From: an uncultured Bacilli bacterium
Lineage (GTDB): Bacteria > Bacillota_I > Bacilli_A > RF39 > UBA660
Length of the DNA: 23,165 nucleotides
Assembly: GCA_910585335.1 (NCBI GenBank)
Contig: CAJUCU010000020.1
Coordinates: 1-23,165, forward strand
Direction of reading: 5' to 3'
Under the pieces are notes generated by a model that saw only the letters and a program-made list of their open reading frames with translations, was not told where the DNA came from and did no database searches. Position 1 is the first letter of the stretch; the number at the start of each line of letters is the position of its first letter. Positions 12,469-21,440 of this stretch are shown here, in pieces. Both the position numbers and the translations under genes were made by a program.

Positions 12469-14466
12469 TTAATTCATTAAAATCCCAGAAATTAATTTTT
12501 CTTTTAATTCTTTATGATCTGTATCTTTATTCTTTAAATATTCCTCTGAATCTTTTTTTGCTTGTAACAGGATTTTATAATCTTGTCTTAAACTTGCAAT
12601 TTTAAACTCCATGTCACCACTTTGTTTTGTTCCAAATAAATCGCCATGACCACGTAATTTAAAATCTTCCTCACTTATCACGAATCCATCTTGTACTTTT
12701 TCCATTATTTCTAATCGTTTTGTATCTGTATCACTTACTAAAATACATTGAGACTTTGCACTTCCACGTCCTACTCGACCACGTAATTGATGTAGTGTTG
12801 AAAGACCGAATCGGTTCGCATCAAAAATGACCATTGTGGTAGCATTCGGTACATCTACCCCCACTTCAATCACTGTAGTAGAAATTAGAATTTGAATTTT
12901 ATTTTGTAAAAACTCTTGCATAATTAAATCTTTAGCAGCGGTGGCCATTTTTCCATGAATAATATCAATATTATACTTATCTTTAAAGGCCAGTTGCATT
13001 TGTTCTTTTAAATGACATACCGATTTTAAATCACCAGAATTTTCATTATCTTCTATTAAAGGAGCGATAACATAAACTTGATGATTTTGCTTTAACTCTT
13101 CATACATCATCGTTAGAACATCTTTGATTTCATCATTGGTTTTGACATAGGTTGCAATTGGTTTTCTTCCCTTTGGACGCTCTTTAATGATTGTTACATC
13201 CATATCACCATAAATCGTTAATGCATAAGTTCTTGGGATTGGTGTCGCACTCATATAAAGAATGTCTGGCATATAACCTTTGTTTTGTAAATTTGTCCTT
13301 TGGTTTACTCCAAAACGATGTTGTTCATCTGTAATAACTAAGCCTAAATTATTATATTCTACTTCTTCTTGAATTAAGGCATGAGTCCCAACAATAAAAT
13401 TAATATTACCATTTTTTAAATTTTCATAAATCTGTTGTTTTTCTTTTTTAGATGTAGACCCCGTTAAAAGTTCTAAATGGTATGGTGTATCTTTTAGTAA
13501 CTCCTTTAAATTATGATAATGTTGCGTTGCTAGTATTTCTGTTGGGGCCATTAATGCTGCTTGATAGCCTGCTATACAGTTGGCATACATGGCAATAAAA
13601 GCGACTATCGTCTTTCCACTTCCTACATCTCCTTGTAACAAGCGATTCATTCGATGAGGTGCCTTTAGGTCCTCTATAATTTCCGATACTGCTTTTTCTT
13701 GATCTGAGGTTAGAGAAAAAGGTAATTGCTTTATAAATTTTTTTATATCTGTTTCTTTTATTTCCCTGCTTAACCCTTTATTATTTAATTTATTTTGTCT
13801 TTTTAAATAATTTATTTTAAACATAAAGGCAAACAATTCTTCATATTTTAATCTATTAATTACATCTTGTAATTTATCCATACTTGGTGGATTATGTACA
13901 ATGTTTAATGCGGTTCTTTTATTCACAAATTGATATTTTTCTAAATATTCTTCTGGTATATAATCATTTATTTCACGCCCATACATCAAAAGAGCCATAT
14001 TGATATAACTACTTAAATTTTTATTGGTTAATCCGCTAGTACAATGATAAACTGGCTCAATTCTCTCTTTATTAGAAAGAATACCCATTTTTATTTCTGA
14101 AGCGGTAATAATATTTTTCTTTTTATCATATTTTCCGATTACTGTAATACCAGTTCCTACTTCTAATTGCTTTTTTAGAAAAGCTCGATTGAAGATAGAA
14201 ACTCCTACTACTCCACTTGGTGTTACAAAACGGAAGTTCATTTTGTTTAACCCTGCTTTAAAACGCATTAGAATAGGGACGCTTTCTACTTTCCCATCAA
14301 TGATAATATGACCATCATCCTCTGTTTCTTGTAGTGATCCTCTTTTCAGTACATCATATCTAAACGGATAATGTGTTACCAAATCTTCTACTGTATTAAT
14401 ATTTAATTTATTCAGTAGGGAAAGTGATTTGGGACCAATACCTTTTACATCTTTGATTTCTGCCAT
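12469..14466 (-). CDS. recG: ATP-dependent DNA helicase RecG
   Basis: The 665-residue RecG reverses stalled replication forks and drives branch migration of Holliday junctions. The N-terminal wedge starts with a helix-hairpin-helix-like KGIGPKS and the OB-fold follows (about 50-150). The helicase core has Walker A GDVGSGKT (279-286), motif II DEQH (380-383), motif III SATPIPRT (406-413), and further on RGRVGRG of motif VI and the TRG-like C-terminal part (FKLRGHGDLFG). The length is normal. The start is set by AAAGGACGTG and by the conserved N-terminus. It has its own extended -10 promoter and is followed by an orphan RNA promoter rather than a gene. Confidence 0.97.
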   Translation of the reverse strand: MAEIKDVKGIGPKSLSLLNKLNINTVEDLVTHYPFRYDVLKRGSLQETEDDGHIIIDGKVESVPILMRFKAGLNKMNFRFVTPSGVVGVSIFNRAFLKKQLEVGTGITVIGKYDKKKNIITASEIKMGILSNKERIEPVYHCTSGLTNKNLSSYINMALLMYGREINDYIPEEYLEKYQFVNKRTALNIVHNPPSMDKLQDVINRLKYEELFAFMFKINYLKRQNKLNNKGLSREIKETDIKKFIKQLPFSLTSDQEKAVSEIIEDLKAPHRMNRLLQGDVGSGKTIVAFIAMYANCIAGYQAALMAPTEILATQHYHNLKELLKDTPYHLELLTGSTSKKEKQQIYENLKNGNINFIVGTHALIQEEVEYNNLGLVITDEQHRFGVNQRTNLQNKGYMPDILYMSATPIPRTYALTIYGDMDVTIIKERPKGRKPIATYVKTNDEIKDVLTMMYEELKQNHQVYVIAPLIEDNENSGDLKSVCHLKEQMQLAFKDKYNIDIIHGKMATAAKDLIMQEFLQNKIQILISTTVIEVGVDVPNATTMVIFDANRFGLSTLHQLRGRVGRGSAKSQCILVSDTDTKRLEIMEKVQDGFVISEEDFKLRGHGDLFGTKQSGDMEFKIASLRQDYKILLQAKKDSEEYLKNKDTDHKELKEKLISGILMN

Positions 14467-14489
14467 AATATCACGTCCTTTTCTCGCCT

Positions 14490-14498
14490 ATTATAACA
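14490..14498 (-). promoter_or_regulatory. Extended -10 promoter of recG
   Basis: TGTTATAAT on the minus strand with a weak TTTATT 17 nt upstream. Transcription would begin about 17 nt before the recG ATG, just ahead of its ribosome site. Confidence 0.65.
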
Positions 14499-14630
14499 CA
14501 ATTTTTTATAAAAATAAACTATTTTCCATAGGGCTTTCTTATATTTTAGTTAAATTATTTCTATCTTAGTCTCTCCTTTTTTCCATTATTTTACAAAGAT
14601 AAAAAAGTTTCAATTTTTCTTCATTTTTTG

Positions 14631-14659
14631 TTGACAAATACTCCTTAAACCGTTATTAT
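14631..14659 (+). promoter_or_regulatory. Sigma-A promoter of the plus-strand small RNA
   Basis: A perfect TTGACA (14631-14636), a 17-nt spacer and TATTAT (14654-14659). It is one of the strongest promoters in the window and reads against the neighbouring minus-strand genes. Confidence 0.9.
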
Positions 14660-14665
14660 ATAAAT

Positions 14666-14765
14666 CACCAATTCGGAATTAGGCGAATTGGTCGCTAGTA
14701 TCACACTAGCCAACCCCTTTTTATTCTTTTTTGAGACTGCCCTCAGGGGGTGCAGTCTCTTTTTG
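14666..14765 (+). ncRNA. Independently transcribed small RNA of about 100 nt
   Basis: It starts about 7 nt after a near-perfect promoter, has no ORF, and ends at an intrinsic terminator. Three hairpins are seen: ACCAATTCG/CGAATTGGT (14667-14692, 9 bp, 8-nt loop), GCTAGT/ACTAGC (14694-14710) and the terminator GAGACTGC/GCAGTCTC (14733-14759), followed by five T. Between the second and third lies CAACCCC and a U-rich stretch, a plausible unpaired seed. The terminator loop holds TCAGGGGGT, an exact complement of ACCCCCTGA in the 12290-12392 RNA. No gene lies downstream on this strand, so it is not a riboswitch leader. It matches no family I know. Confidence 0.75.
14733..14764 (+). terminator. 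Terminator of the plus-strand small RNA
   Basis: A perfect 8-bp stem GAGACTGC/GCAGTCTC with an 11-nt loop CCTCAGGGGGT, then five T. On the minus strand the stem is followed by six T before the loop-distal side, so it may also end uppS transcripts. Confidence 0.85.
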
Positions 14766-14781
14766 TTCATGAAAAGAAGAT

Positions 14782-15492
14782 TTAGTTACCACCAAATCTT
14801 CTTTTTCTTTTATTATATTCTAATATGGCTATATCCAATTGTTCTTCATTAAAATCAGGAAAGTAAGTTTTCGGAAAATAGTACTCTGCATAGGCCGATT
14901 GATAAATCATAAAATTACTAGTTCTAAGTTCTCCGCTTGTATGAATAACAAAATCAAGCGGTGGTAGTTGTTGATATAAGTTTTTTTCTATCCATTCTTT
15001 TGTTATTTCCTCTTTGGTTATTTTTCCTTCTAATATTTGTTCCACAATTTTTTGTGTCATATCGACTATTTCATATTGACCACCATAATTGAGACATATA
15101 TTTAAAATTCCTTGCTTGTTATCTTTGGTTTCTTGCTCTAACTTTTCCATAGCATTTAAAACATCTTTAGGGATGTTTTCTTTTCGCCCTGAAAAAACAA
15201 CTTTCACCCCTTTTTCCTTTAAAGACAGAAATTCCTTTTGAAAAATTGTGATAAATAATTTCATCAAATAATCTACTTCCTTTTTATCACGCTTAAAATT
15301 TTCTGTAGAGAAAGCATAAATGCTTACGCAAGGAATTTTCTTATCATAAATATAGGTCAATAGCCTTTTTAAATTTTTCGCACCTGCTTTGTGACCTTGA
15401 CTACGTGTTAATTGTTTCTCTGTTGCCCAGCGGCCATTTCCGTCCATAATGATTCCTAAGTGTTTCGGTAAAACTAAATTTGTATAATCCAT
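14782..15492 (-). CDS. uppS: Isoprenyl transferase (undecaprenyl diphosphate synthase)
   Basis: The 236-residue cis-prenyltransferase extends farnesyl diphosphate with isopentenyl units to make the C55 lipid carrier for peptidoglycan and wall polymers. It has the signature GIIMDGNGRWA with catalytic Asp17, the SIYAFSTENFKR block, and the C-terminal pyrophosphate-binding region TSGELRTSNF. The Arg that normally opens that motif (RTSGE) is His here (HTSGE). I chose the ATG at 15492, because GGGAGG (15497-15502) precedes it; an in-frame TTG at 15504 would lie inside the ribosome site's upstream bases. The usual neighbours cdsA, dxr and frr are absent. Confidence 0.95.
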   Translation of the reverse strand: MDYTNLVLPKHLGIIMDGNGRWATEKQLTRSQGHKAGAKNLKRLLTYIYDKKIPCVSIYAFSTENFKRDKKEVDYLMKLFITIFQKEFLSLKEKGVKVVFSGRKENIPKDVLNAMEKLEQETKDNKQGILNICLNYGGQYEIVDMTQKIVEQILEGKITKEEITKEWIEKNLYQQLPPLDFVIHTSGELRTSNFMIYQSAYAEYYFPKTYFPDFNEEQLDIAILEYNKRKRRFGGN

Positions 15493-15530
15493 AATTCCTC
15501 CCAATTTAGTATGAAAAGTTCATTCTATAT

Positions 15531-15564
15531 AAAAGCCCTCGTTTCTAGCGTTAAGAAACGGGGC
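15531..15564 (-). terminator. Intrinsic terminator of the PFOR gene
   Basis: On the minus strand GCCCCGTTTCT pairs with AGAAACGAGGGC (one bulge), a 7-nt loop, then TTTTAT. It lies directly behind the oxidoreductase stop. Confidence 0.8.
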
Positions 15565-15572
15565 ATATTCCA

Positions 15573-18500
15573 TTACTCTTCTTCTTTTTCTTCTAGTGAT
15601 TTATAATACTGATACCGTTTTATCGCATTACTTTTATTCTCTTCTAATAGTTTTTTATAATCTTTTGTAATGGCCTTTAACGCTCTGTAGCGGTCTTCTC
15701 CTCCAACAAAATCAGAATACTTTTCAAAGTCTACTTTACAATCTATTTTAAATTGTTCTTTTTCTGGATTGTAATGGAAAATTGGGAAATATCCACTTTC
15801 TGTTGCTTTTTTCTCTTCTTCTATACTACTTTTCATACCAGCGATAATTCCCTGTGCAATACATGGGGCATAGGCAATGATTAAAGATGGGCCATCATAA
15901 CTTTCTGCTTCATGTAATACTTTTACAGCTTGATTTGGATTTGCACCAAGTGAGATGGTGGCAACATAAACATGAGGATAGGTTAAGGCTATTTTAGCTA
16001 AATCCTTTTTCGCAGTCTTTTTACCATTTGAGGCGAATTTTGCTACGGCCCCAAGTGGGGTTGACTTTGAAGATTGCCCGCCTGTATTAGAATACACTTC
16101 TGTATCTAATACTAAGATATTTACATTATCGCGACTAGATAGAACATGGTCAATTCCACTATATCCAATATCATAAGCCCAACCATCACCACCAACCATC
16201 CATACAGATTTTGGTTTAATAAACTGTTTTAGTTTTTTCAATTCTTCAATTTTGCTATTATCGACAATCTCATATAAAGCTTCTGCCGTTTCTTTTGTTA
16301 TTTTTTTGGTATATGCCTTATAGGTTGCTTTTTCACTGTTTTTTACCTGCTCTATATTTTCTTCAATCAGTGATATGATTCTACGTTTTTGTTGCATATC
16401 TGCAATTTTCATTCCATATCCATATTCAGCGTTATCTTCAAATAAAGAGTTGGCCCAAGGGATAGAATATGGTGTAGATGGGGTTGATGCTCCATAGATA
16501 GAAGAACAACCTGTGGCATTTGCAATCATAAGACGGTCTCCAAATAGCTGAGTTAGAAGTTTTAAATAAGCCGTTTCTCCACAACCACTACATGCTCCAC
16601 TAAACTCAAATTTTGGCGTCATAAATTGACTTCCTTTTACTGTTGTTTTTAAAACCTTCTTTTCTGTTACCTCATTTACTAAATGCTGGAACTCCTCGTC
16701 TTTTCCTTTTTTTTCTAGCTCCTCTTTTTTGTCCATTACGATTGCTTTTTTGCCTTTTTTACCAGGACAAACCTCTTCACATAAAGAGCAGCCTGTACAA
16801 TCTTTTAGACTAGCAGAGATGATAAACTTATAATCATCTTCTTTCATTTTGGCATCTAGTAAATCTCCTTTTAGGCTCTCTGGTGCATCCATTACTTCTT
16901 TTTTATCTAATAGAAAAGGACGAATCACGGCATGTGGACAAACAAGTGAGCACAAGTTACATTGAATACAGTTCTCACTGATAAAGCATGGTGCTACTTC
17001 TGAAATATTTCTTTTTTCTAATCTAGAAAGTCCTGATGTAAAGGTTCCCTCTGGTGCTGCTAAGAAATTACTAACTGGTAATTGATCTCCTTCCATTGCA
17101 TCAATCAAGGCAAATACCGATTTTTTCTCTTCCACTATATTCTCTATTTCTACATCTGGAATCTTCATCGTTCTAAGAGTACTAAGTGCTTCATCAATTG
17201 CTGTTAAATTTTTTGTAACAAGATCTCCACCTTTACTAGCAAAGCGAAGGCGAATACCATCCTTAATTTGCTTTACAGCAAAATCAAAATCTATGATATG
17301 CCCTAGTTTGAAAATTAGTGTTTCTATGATAGCACTAATCTTAGGCCCTAGACCATTTTCCTTGGCTATTTTATTGGCATCTACGACATAGAATTTTACT
17401 TTCTTTTTCTGTAATATTTTCTTGTCATAGTCTGTTAGCATTTGCCATATTTCTACATCACTTTTACTACTATTTAGTAAAAAGATTCCTTTATCTTCAA
17501 TGTAGTCTAACATTTTTAGTTTTTTCAAATAAGTTTCTTTGGTACACACTAATAAAGAGGCTTTTTCAACATAATAAGTAGAATGAATTTGTGTTTTTCC
17601 AAAGCGTAAGTGCGATGCTGTGATTCCCCCACTTTTTTTAGAATCGTATTTAAAGTAGCCTTGAACATAGGCATTGGTATTATTTCCTGTAATTTTCATT
17701 AAGTCTTTACAAGCACTTACCATACCATCGCTACCATAACCATATACTAAAAATTCTGTATGTTTTTTTGGTAGCGAAAAATCTTTCTTATAAGGGATAC
17801 TTAGATTGGTTACATCGTCTTCTATTCCTACTGTAAAATTGGTATGTGCATCTTTGCTATCCAAAAAGTCAAAGACCCCCTTTATCATAGCAGGCGTTGT
17901 ATTTTTACTAGACAAACCATAACGTCCACCAATTACCATTACTTTGCTTTCTGATTCTTTTATTGTTTGGATGACATCTAAGTAAAGTGGTTCGCCGCTG
18001 GATCCTGCTTCTTTGGTACGATCTAATACTGCAATTTTTTTAACAGACTTTGGCAATGCCTTTAAAAAATATTTGGTACTAAAAGGTCTATATAAATGAA
18101 CTTCTAATAAGCCAATATCTTCTTTTTTATTTTGCATAAAATCAATGGTTTCACGAATCGTCTCACAAACTGATCCCATGGCTACAATCACCTTTGTTGC
18201 CGTTTTGCTACCATAGTATGAAAATGGTGCATAGTCTCGTCCTGTTATTTTATTGATTTCATCCATGTAAGATGCAACGATATCTGGAATCTTATCATAA
18301 AATGAATTTCTTACTTCTGTTGCCTGAAAATATATATCTTCATTTTGTGCAGTCCCTCTTGTAACTGGTTTTTCAGGATTTAGGGCTCTACTTCTAAATT
18401 CATCTAGAGCTTTTTCATCCAATAGTTTTTTTAACTTTTCTGTATCGATTACGTCTATTTTAGAAAGTTCATGACTTGTACGAAATCCATCAAAAAAGTG

Positions 18501-18995
18501 TAAAAAGGGAATGCTTCCTTTTATAGCAGACAAATGGGCAACTCCAGTTAAATCCATTACTTGTTGAACTGATGATGAAGCAAGAAGGGCAAAACCAGTC
18601 ATCCTAGTTGCATAAATATCCTGATGATCTCCAAAAATAGATAAAGCATGTGTTGCTAAACTACGAGATGCTACATGAATCACTCCTGGCAACATTTCCC
18701 CTGCCATTTTGTACATATTGGGAATCATCAATAATAACCCTTGGCTTGCTGTATATGTTGTTGTAAGACATCCTGCTTGTAGAGAACCATGCACCAAACC
18801 AGCTGCTCCTGCTTCACTTTGCATTTGTACTACTTTAACAGGTGTTCCAAAATAGTTTTTACGCCCCTCATTCGCCCATTTATCTGTTAATTCTGCCATT
18901 GGGGATGCTGGCGTAATTGGATAAATACCCGCTACTTCTGTAAATTGATAAGAAACATGTGCTGCTGCTTCATTCCCATCCATTATTTTCTTCAT
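15573..18995 (-). CDS. nifJ: Pyruvate:ferredoxin (flavodoxin) oxidoreductase, single chain
   Basis: The 1140-residue homodimeric enzyme converts pyruvate and CoA to acetyl-CoA, CO2 and reduced ferredoxin, the key step of anaerobic energy metabolism. In order: domain I with TEVAGIYPITPASP, the transketolase-like pyrimidine half, CoA-binding and gamma domains, two [4Fe-4S] motifs (CIQCNLCSLVCP and CTGCSLCEEVCP), then the TPP-binding half with GCGETAYLKL, GGDGWAYDIGYSG and NTGGQSS. The length is close to the 1170-1190 of classical enzymes, and the C-terminal extension that protects oxygen-tolerant forms seems short. The ATG at 18995 is preferred since GAGGTG lies 6 nt before it; GTG 19004 and ATG 19001 are alternatives. 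It is monocistronic. Confidence 0.95.
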   Translation of the reverse strand: MKKIMDGNEAAAHVSYQFTEVAGIYPITPASPMAELTDKWANEGRKNYFGTPVKVVQMQSEAGAAGLVHGSLQAGCLTTTYTASQGLLLMIPNMYKMAGEMLPGVIHVASRSLATHALSIFGDHQDIYATRMTGFALLASSSVQQVMDLTGVAHLSAIKGSIPFLHFFDGFRTSHELSKIDVIDTEKLKKLLDEKALDEFRSRALNPEKPVTRGTAQNEDIYFQATEVRNSFYDKIPDIVASYMDEINKITGRDYAPFSYYGSKTATKVIVAMGSVCETIRETIDFMQNKKEDIGLLEVHLYRPFSTKYFLKALPKSVKKIAVLDRTKEAGSSGEPLYLDVIQTIKESESKVMVIGGRYGLSSKNTTPAMIKGVFDFLDSKDAHTNFTVGIEDDVTNLSIPYKKDFSLPKKHTEFLVYGYGSDGMVSACKDLMKITGNNTNAYVQGYFKYDSKKSGGITASHLRFGKTQIHSTYYVEKASLLVCTKETYLKKLKMLDYIEDKGIFLLNSSKSDVEIWQMLTDYDKKILQKKKVKFYVVDANKIAKENGLGPKISAIIETLIFKLGHIIDFDFAVKQIKDGIRLRFASKGGDLVTKNLTAIDEALSTLRTMKIPDVEIENIVEEKKSVFALIDAMEGDQLPVSNFLAAPEGTFTSGLSRLEKRNISEVAPCFISENCIQCNLCSLVCPHAVIRPFLLDKKEVMDAPESLKGDLLDAKMKEDDYKFIISASLKDCTGCSLCEEVCPGKKGKKAIVMDKKEELEKKGKDEEFQHLVNEVTEKKVLKTTVKGSQFMTPKFEFSGACSGCGETAYLKLLTQLFGDRLMIANATGCSSIYGASTPSTPYSIPWANSLFEDNAEYGYGMKIADMQQKRRIISLIEENIEQVKNSEKATYKAYTKKITKETAEALYEIVDNSKIEELKKLKQFIKPKSVWMVGGDGWAYDIGYSGIDHVLSSRDNVNILVLDTEVYSNTGGQSSKSTPLGAVAKFASNGKKTAKKDLAKIALTYPHVYVATISLGANPNQAVKVLHEAESYDGPSLIIAYAPCIAQGIIAGMKSSIEEEKKATESGYFPIFHYNPEKEQFKIDCKVDFEKYSDFVGGEDRYRALKAITKDYKKLLEENKSNAIKRYQYYKSLEEKEEE

Positions 18996-19064
18996 CTTCA
19001 TCACCTCATTATCTCTTTATATATATTATATAATAAATTTCTATAAAAGAACAGAATTAATCAA

Positions 19065-19115
19065 AAAGAAAATAAGACAAGGTGTTCTTGCGTTTAAAAA
19101 ACGACGACTTGTCTT
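19065..19115 (-). terminator. Terminator behind the surface-protein operon
   Basis: On the minus strand AAGACAAG pairs with CTTGTCTT (19108-19115 with 19074-19081) around an inner CGTTT/AAACG hairpin, followed by a T-rich stretch (ATTTTCTTTTT). It ends the deacetylase operon ahead of the oxidoreductase gene. Confidence 0.75.
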
Positions 19116-19124
19116 AGTAGGCTT

Positions 19125-20366
19125 TTAACTAACTATCTTTATATATTCCTCTAAGGTAGTATTTCTATGGATTGTAATTCTTGGAATCAACAGTTTTTCA
19201 CTTTTTAATGTGGCCTTTCTTTGACCACCAATAAACCCTAAATGAAATCCTGCTTCTTTTACTGCTTCTACTGCATGGTTATTATATTCATAAAGTGGAT
19301 AACAAAAGGAAATTGTGTCGTTTAAAATAGATTTACTCTTTTTTAAATCAGCAACAATCTCTTTTTTATCTATACATTTTAGAGCACTGCCTTGTCCTCC
19401 TGTACATCTCCCTGGTTCATGAAGCTCATTTGTATGGGAACCAAACTCTAAATACGGAGACTGATAATTATCTTTAAAATACCAGGCTGTAATTAAAAAT
19501 AAGGTGGCATTTACTTTAAATTCGTTTAAAAGTGGCACTATGTTTTCTGCTTTATCTCCGTCATCAATGGTAATTAAAATACTTTTTTCAGGAAGTCTTA
19601 TTTTTTTATCTAGAAACTCTTCCATTTCTTTAGTAGTAATTGTGAAATACTGATTTTGGGTTAGGTATTCAAAATGACTTCGTATTTGGGAGATAGGATG
19701 ACAGATTACACTCGTACAAGAAGTATCTTCTTCCTTATGAATAAAGTGATAGGCTGTTACTGGAATTTCTGTTGCAAACTTTGTTTCTTCTAGTTCTTTT
19801 ACTTCTTGAATATCTGTTTTTAATATTTTAAATAGTTCTCCAAAGTACTCGATATGGTATGCATTTTCTTCTTTTTTTATTACTTGCCCTTCGATAGGAT
19901 AAAAAAGTTCATATGTCTTTTTATTTTCCCGATAAAGAGTTACTTTTTCTTTTGTTTTTATCTTCTCTGGAAATGGTATATAATGCTGATATCTATGGTC
20001 TTCTATTTTTTCTTGTTCCGTTTTGGCAATACAAGTATCTAGAATATATTTCTTTTTGTTTTCTATTTCAAAATAGGGAGTGGTAAAGTCATCTGTCATA
20101 GCAAGGGTTAGAAGTTCTCCTTTTTCTATGGTTCCTACTTCTTGATACTTTTTATTTTTCTTCTCATAAATTTTGCATGTCTTCATCACTTCTACATTTT
20201 GTGCATAATGACTTTTTATTTTTTCTATTTTGGTTTGTTCTTGTTCTTCTTTTTTTCGTTTGCGTTTTTCTTGTTCTGCTTCCTGATAACTAAAAAAAGA
20301 CCATATACCTACTAGTATCAATATTATTATCATTACTATTAGGATGATTGGTCTTTTCTTTTTCAT
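19125..20366 (-). CDS. Membrane-anchored polysaccharide deacetylase (CE4/NodB)
   Basis: The 413-residue protein has an N-terminal anchor helix (about 7-25), a very basic/acidic coiled stretch (28-55), SH3-like beta segments (about 60-190) and a C-terminal NodB domain (about 200-410). The CE4 motifs are present: TIDDGD (catalytic Asp268, metal Asp269), SHTNELH (metal ligands His311 and His315), CYPLYEY in place of the RxPY loop, and IPRITIHRN near the end. Such enzymes remove acetyl groups from N-acetylglucosamine polymers or peptidoglycan outside the cell. It is last in a three-gene operon, 11 nt after the phosphodiester glycosidase gene, with ribosome site AAAGGAG. Confidence 0.9.
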   Translation of the reverse strand: MKKKRPIILIVMIIILILVGIWSFFSYQEAEQEKRKRKKEEQEQTKIEKIKSHYAQNVEVMKTCKIYEKKNKKYQEVGTIEKGELLTLAMTDDFTTPYFEIENKKKYILDTCIAKTEQEKIEDHRYQHYIPFPEKIKTKEKVTLYRENKKTYELFYPIEGQVIKKEENAYHIEYFGELFKILKTDIQEVKELEETKFATEIPVTAYHFIHKEEDTSCTSVICHPISQIRSHFEYLTQNQYFTITTKEMEEFLDKKIRLPEKSILITIDDGDKAENIVPLLNEFKVNATLFLITAWYFKDNYQSPYLEFGSHTNELHEPGRCTGGQGSALKCIDKKEIVADLKKSKSILNDTISFCYPLYEYNNHAVEAVKEAGFHLGFIGGQRKATLKSEKLLIPRITIHRNTTLEEYIKIVS

Positions 20367-20377
20367 AGTTTTCTCCT

Positions 20378-21436
20378 TTATTTAGGGACTTTCTTATTTT
20401 TCTTATTCGTTACAATCCAAGCATTAGAGACACTTCTGCCCCCATACTCTCCTCCAGCACTTGGTCGATTATAGAGTTTTCCATTCACCGCCATTGTAGA
20501 GGAAGCTCCCCCATCTAGATTGGCTGCATTATATGCTTTATAGCGTTTTAAAATATCAATTGCTTCATTCATATTTGCTCCGATGCTATATCCTGGGAGA
20601 CGTCCTTCAATGATTAAGAATAAAACTACACCATCTTTTCGTTGGGCAATAATACTCCTTGGTGCAATTCCCCAACCACCATCGCCGTGAATTTTAGCAG
20701 ATTTTCCATTTACGATTAAAAATGGTCCGAATTCTACTGCATCTTTCATTCCTTTTTGGATTGCTTCTTGTGGTGAAGCGGATGTCAAATACATTTTATG
20801 ATCTTTAGTAAATCCAATTAAGCCGCCATCGCCACCTGAGTGTGTCCAAACTAATTCTCCATCTTTAATAATAGAACCATATGGAGTAGAACCATTCCCC
20901 CAACCATCTAGGTCTTCGAATCCTCCTCCATTAATCCCTACTAATCCACCATTATCACGACAAAGTTTTGCAACGCTTGCTCCTTGTCGTCCTAAAAGCT
21001 TTGGTGTAGCAAGCTCTACATCAGCTGGGTCATAAATTACAGTTAAGTATCCTTTGAAGTTTTCTTCTTCTAAACGAATGATTTTATATACATCGTTATC
21101 TGGATCTTTTTCAAATAGTTCTTTTTCATATTGAGATGAATAATTTTTCTTCCCATCTCCGCCAATTATAATATCATCTAGATTTACTTCTTCTGATACT
21201 TGTTCAATATAGTTTTCACTCATTACTTTATTTACGGTTTTTTCACTATATAATGTGTAGGCTAAATATTTATGATTCATCGTAGTCATCGCAGTTGGTA
21301 TCCAAAATGTCTTAAAATTTACAATAGGAGTATAGATGATAATTAGGGCAATGACTGCTAGCAAATCTAGTAAGATAACACCAATTGTAAACTTACTAAT
21401 TTTTTTCTCTTTTCTTTCTTTTTTTTGTTTCTTCAT
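20378..21436 (-). CDS. Membrane-anchored NAGPA-type phosphodiester glycosidase
   Basis: The 352-residue protein has a basic N-terminus (KKQKKERKEKK), one transmembrane helix (about 17-36), a stalk and a phosphodiester-glycosidase domain of the NAGPA/DUF2233 family (about 120-345). Family landmarks are GLVGINGGGFED, APRSIIAQRKDG and the near-invariant NLDGGASSTM at about 308-317, ending VSNAWIVTNKK. The family founder uncovers mannose-6-phosphate by removing N-acetylglucosamine; bacterial members act on surface sugars and teichoic-acid-like polymers, mostly of unknown substrate. It sits 4 nt after the DUF6273-like gene and before a deacetylase, so surface glycopolymer processing is likely. Confidence 0.9.
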   Translation of the reverse strand: MKKQKKERKEKKISKFTIGVILLDLLAVIALIIIYTPIVNFKTFWIPTAMTTMNHKYLAYTLYSEKTVNKVMSENYIEQVSEEVNLDDIIIGGDGKKNYSSQYEKELFEKDPDNDVYKIIRLEEENFKGYLTVIYDPADVELATPKLLGRQGASVAKLCRDNGGLVGINGGGFEDLDGWGNGSTPYGSIIKDGELVWTHSGGDGGLIGFTKDHKMYLTSASPQEAIQKGMKDAVEFGPFLIVNGKSAKIHGDGGWGIAPRSIIAQRKDGVVLFLIIEGRLPGYSIGANMNEAIDILKRYKAYNAANLDGGASSTMAVNGKLYNRPSAGGEYGGRSVSNAWIVTNKKNKKVPK

Positions 21437-21440
21437 ATAT

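Noticed and set aside
14660..14770. Riboswitch or T-box leader
   Set aside because: The RNA has its own promoter and terminator, but no gene follows on the plus strand, so a cis-acting leader role is unlikely.
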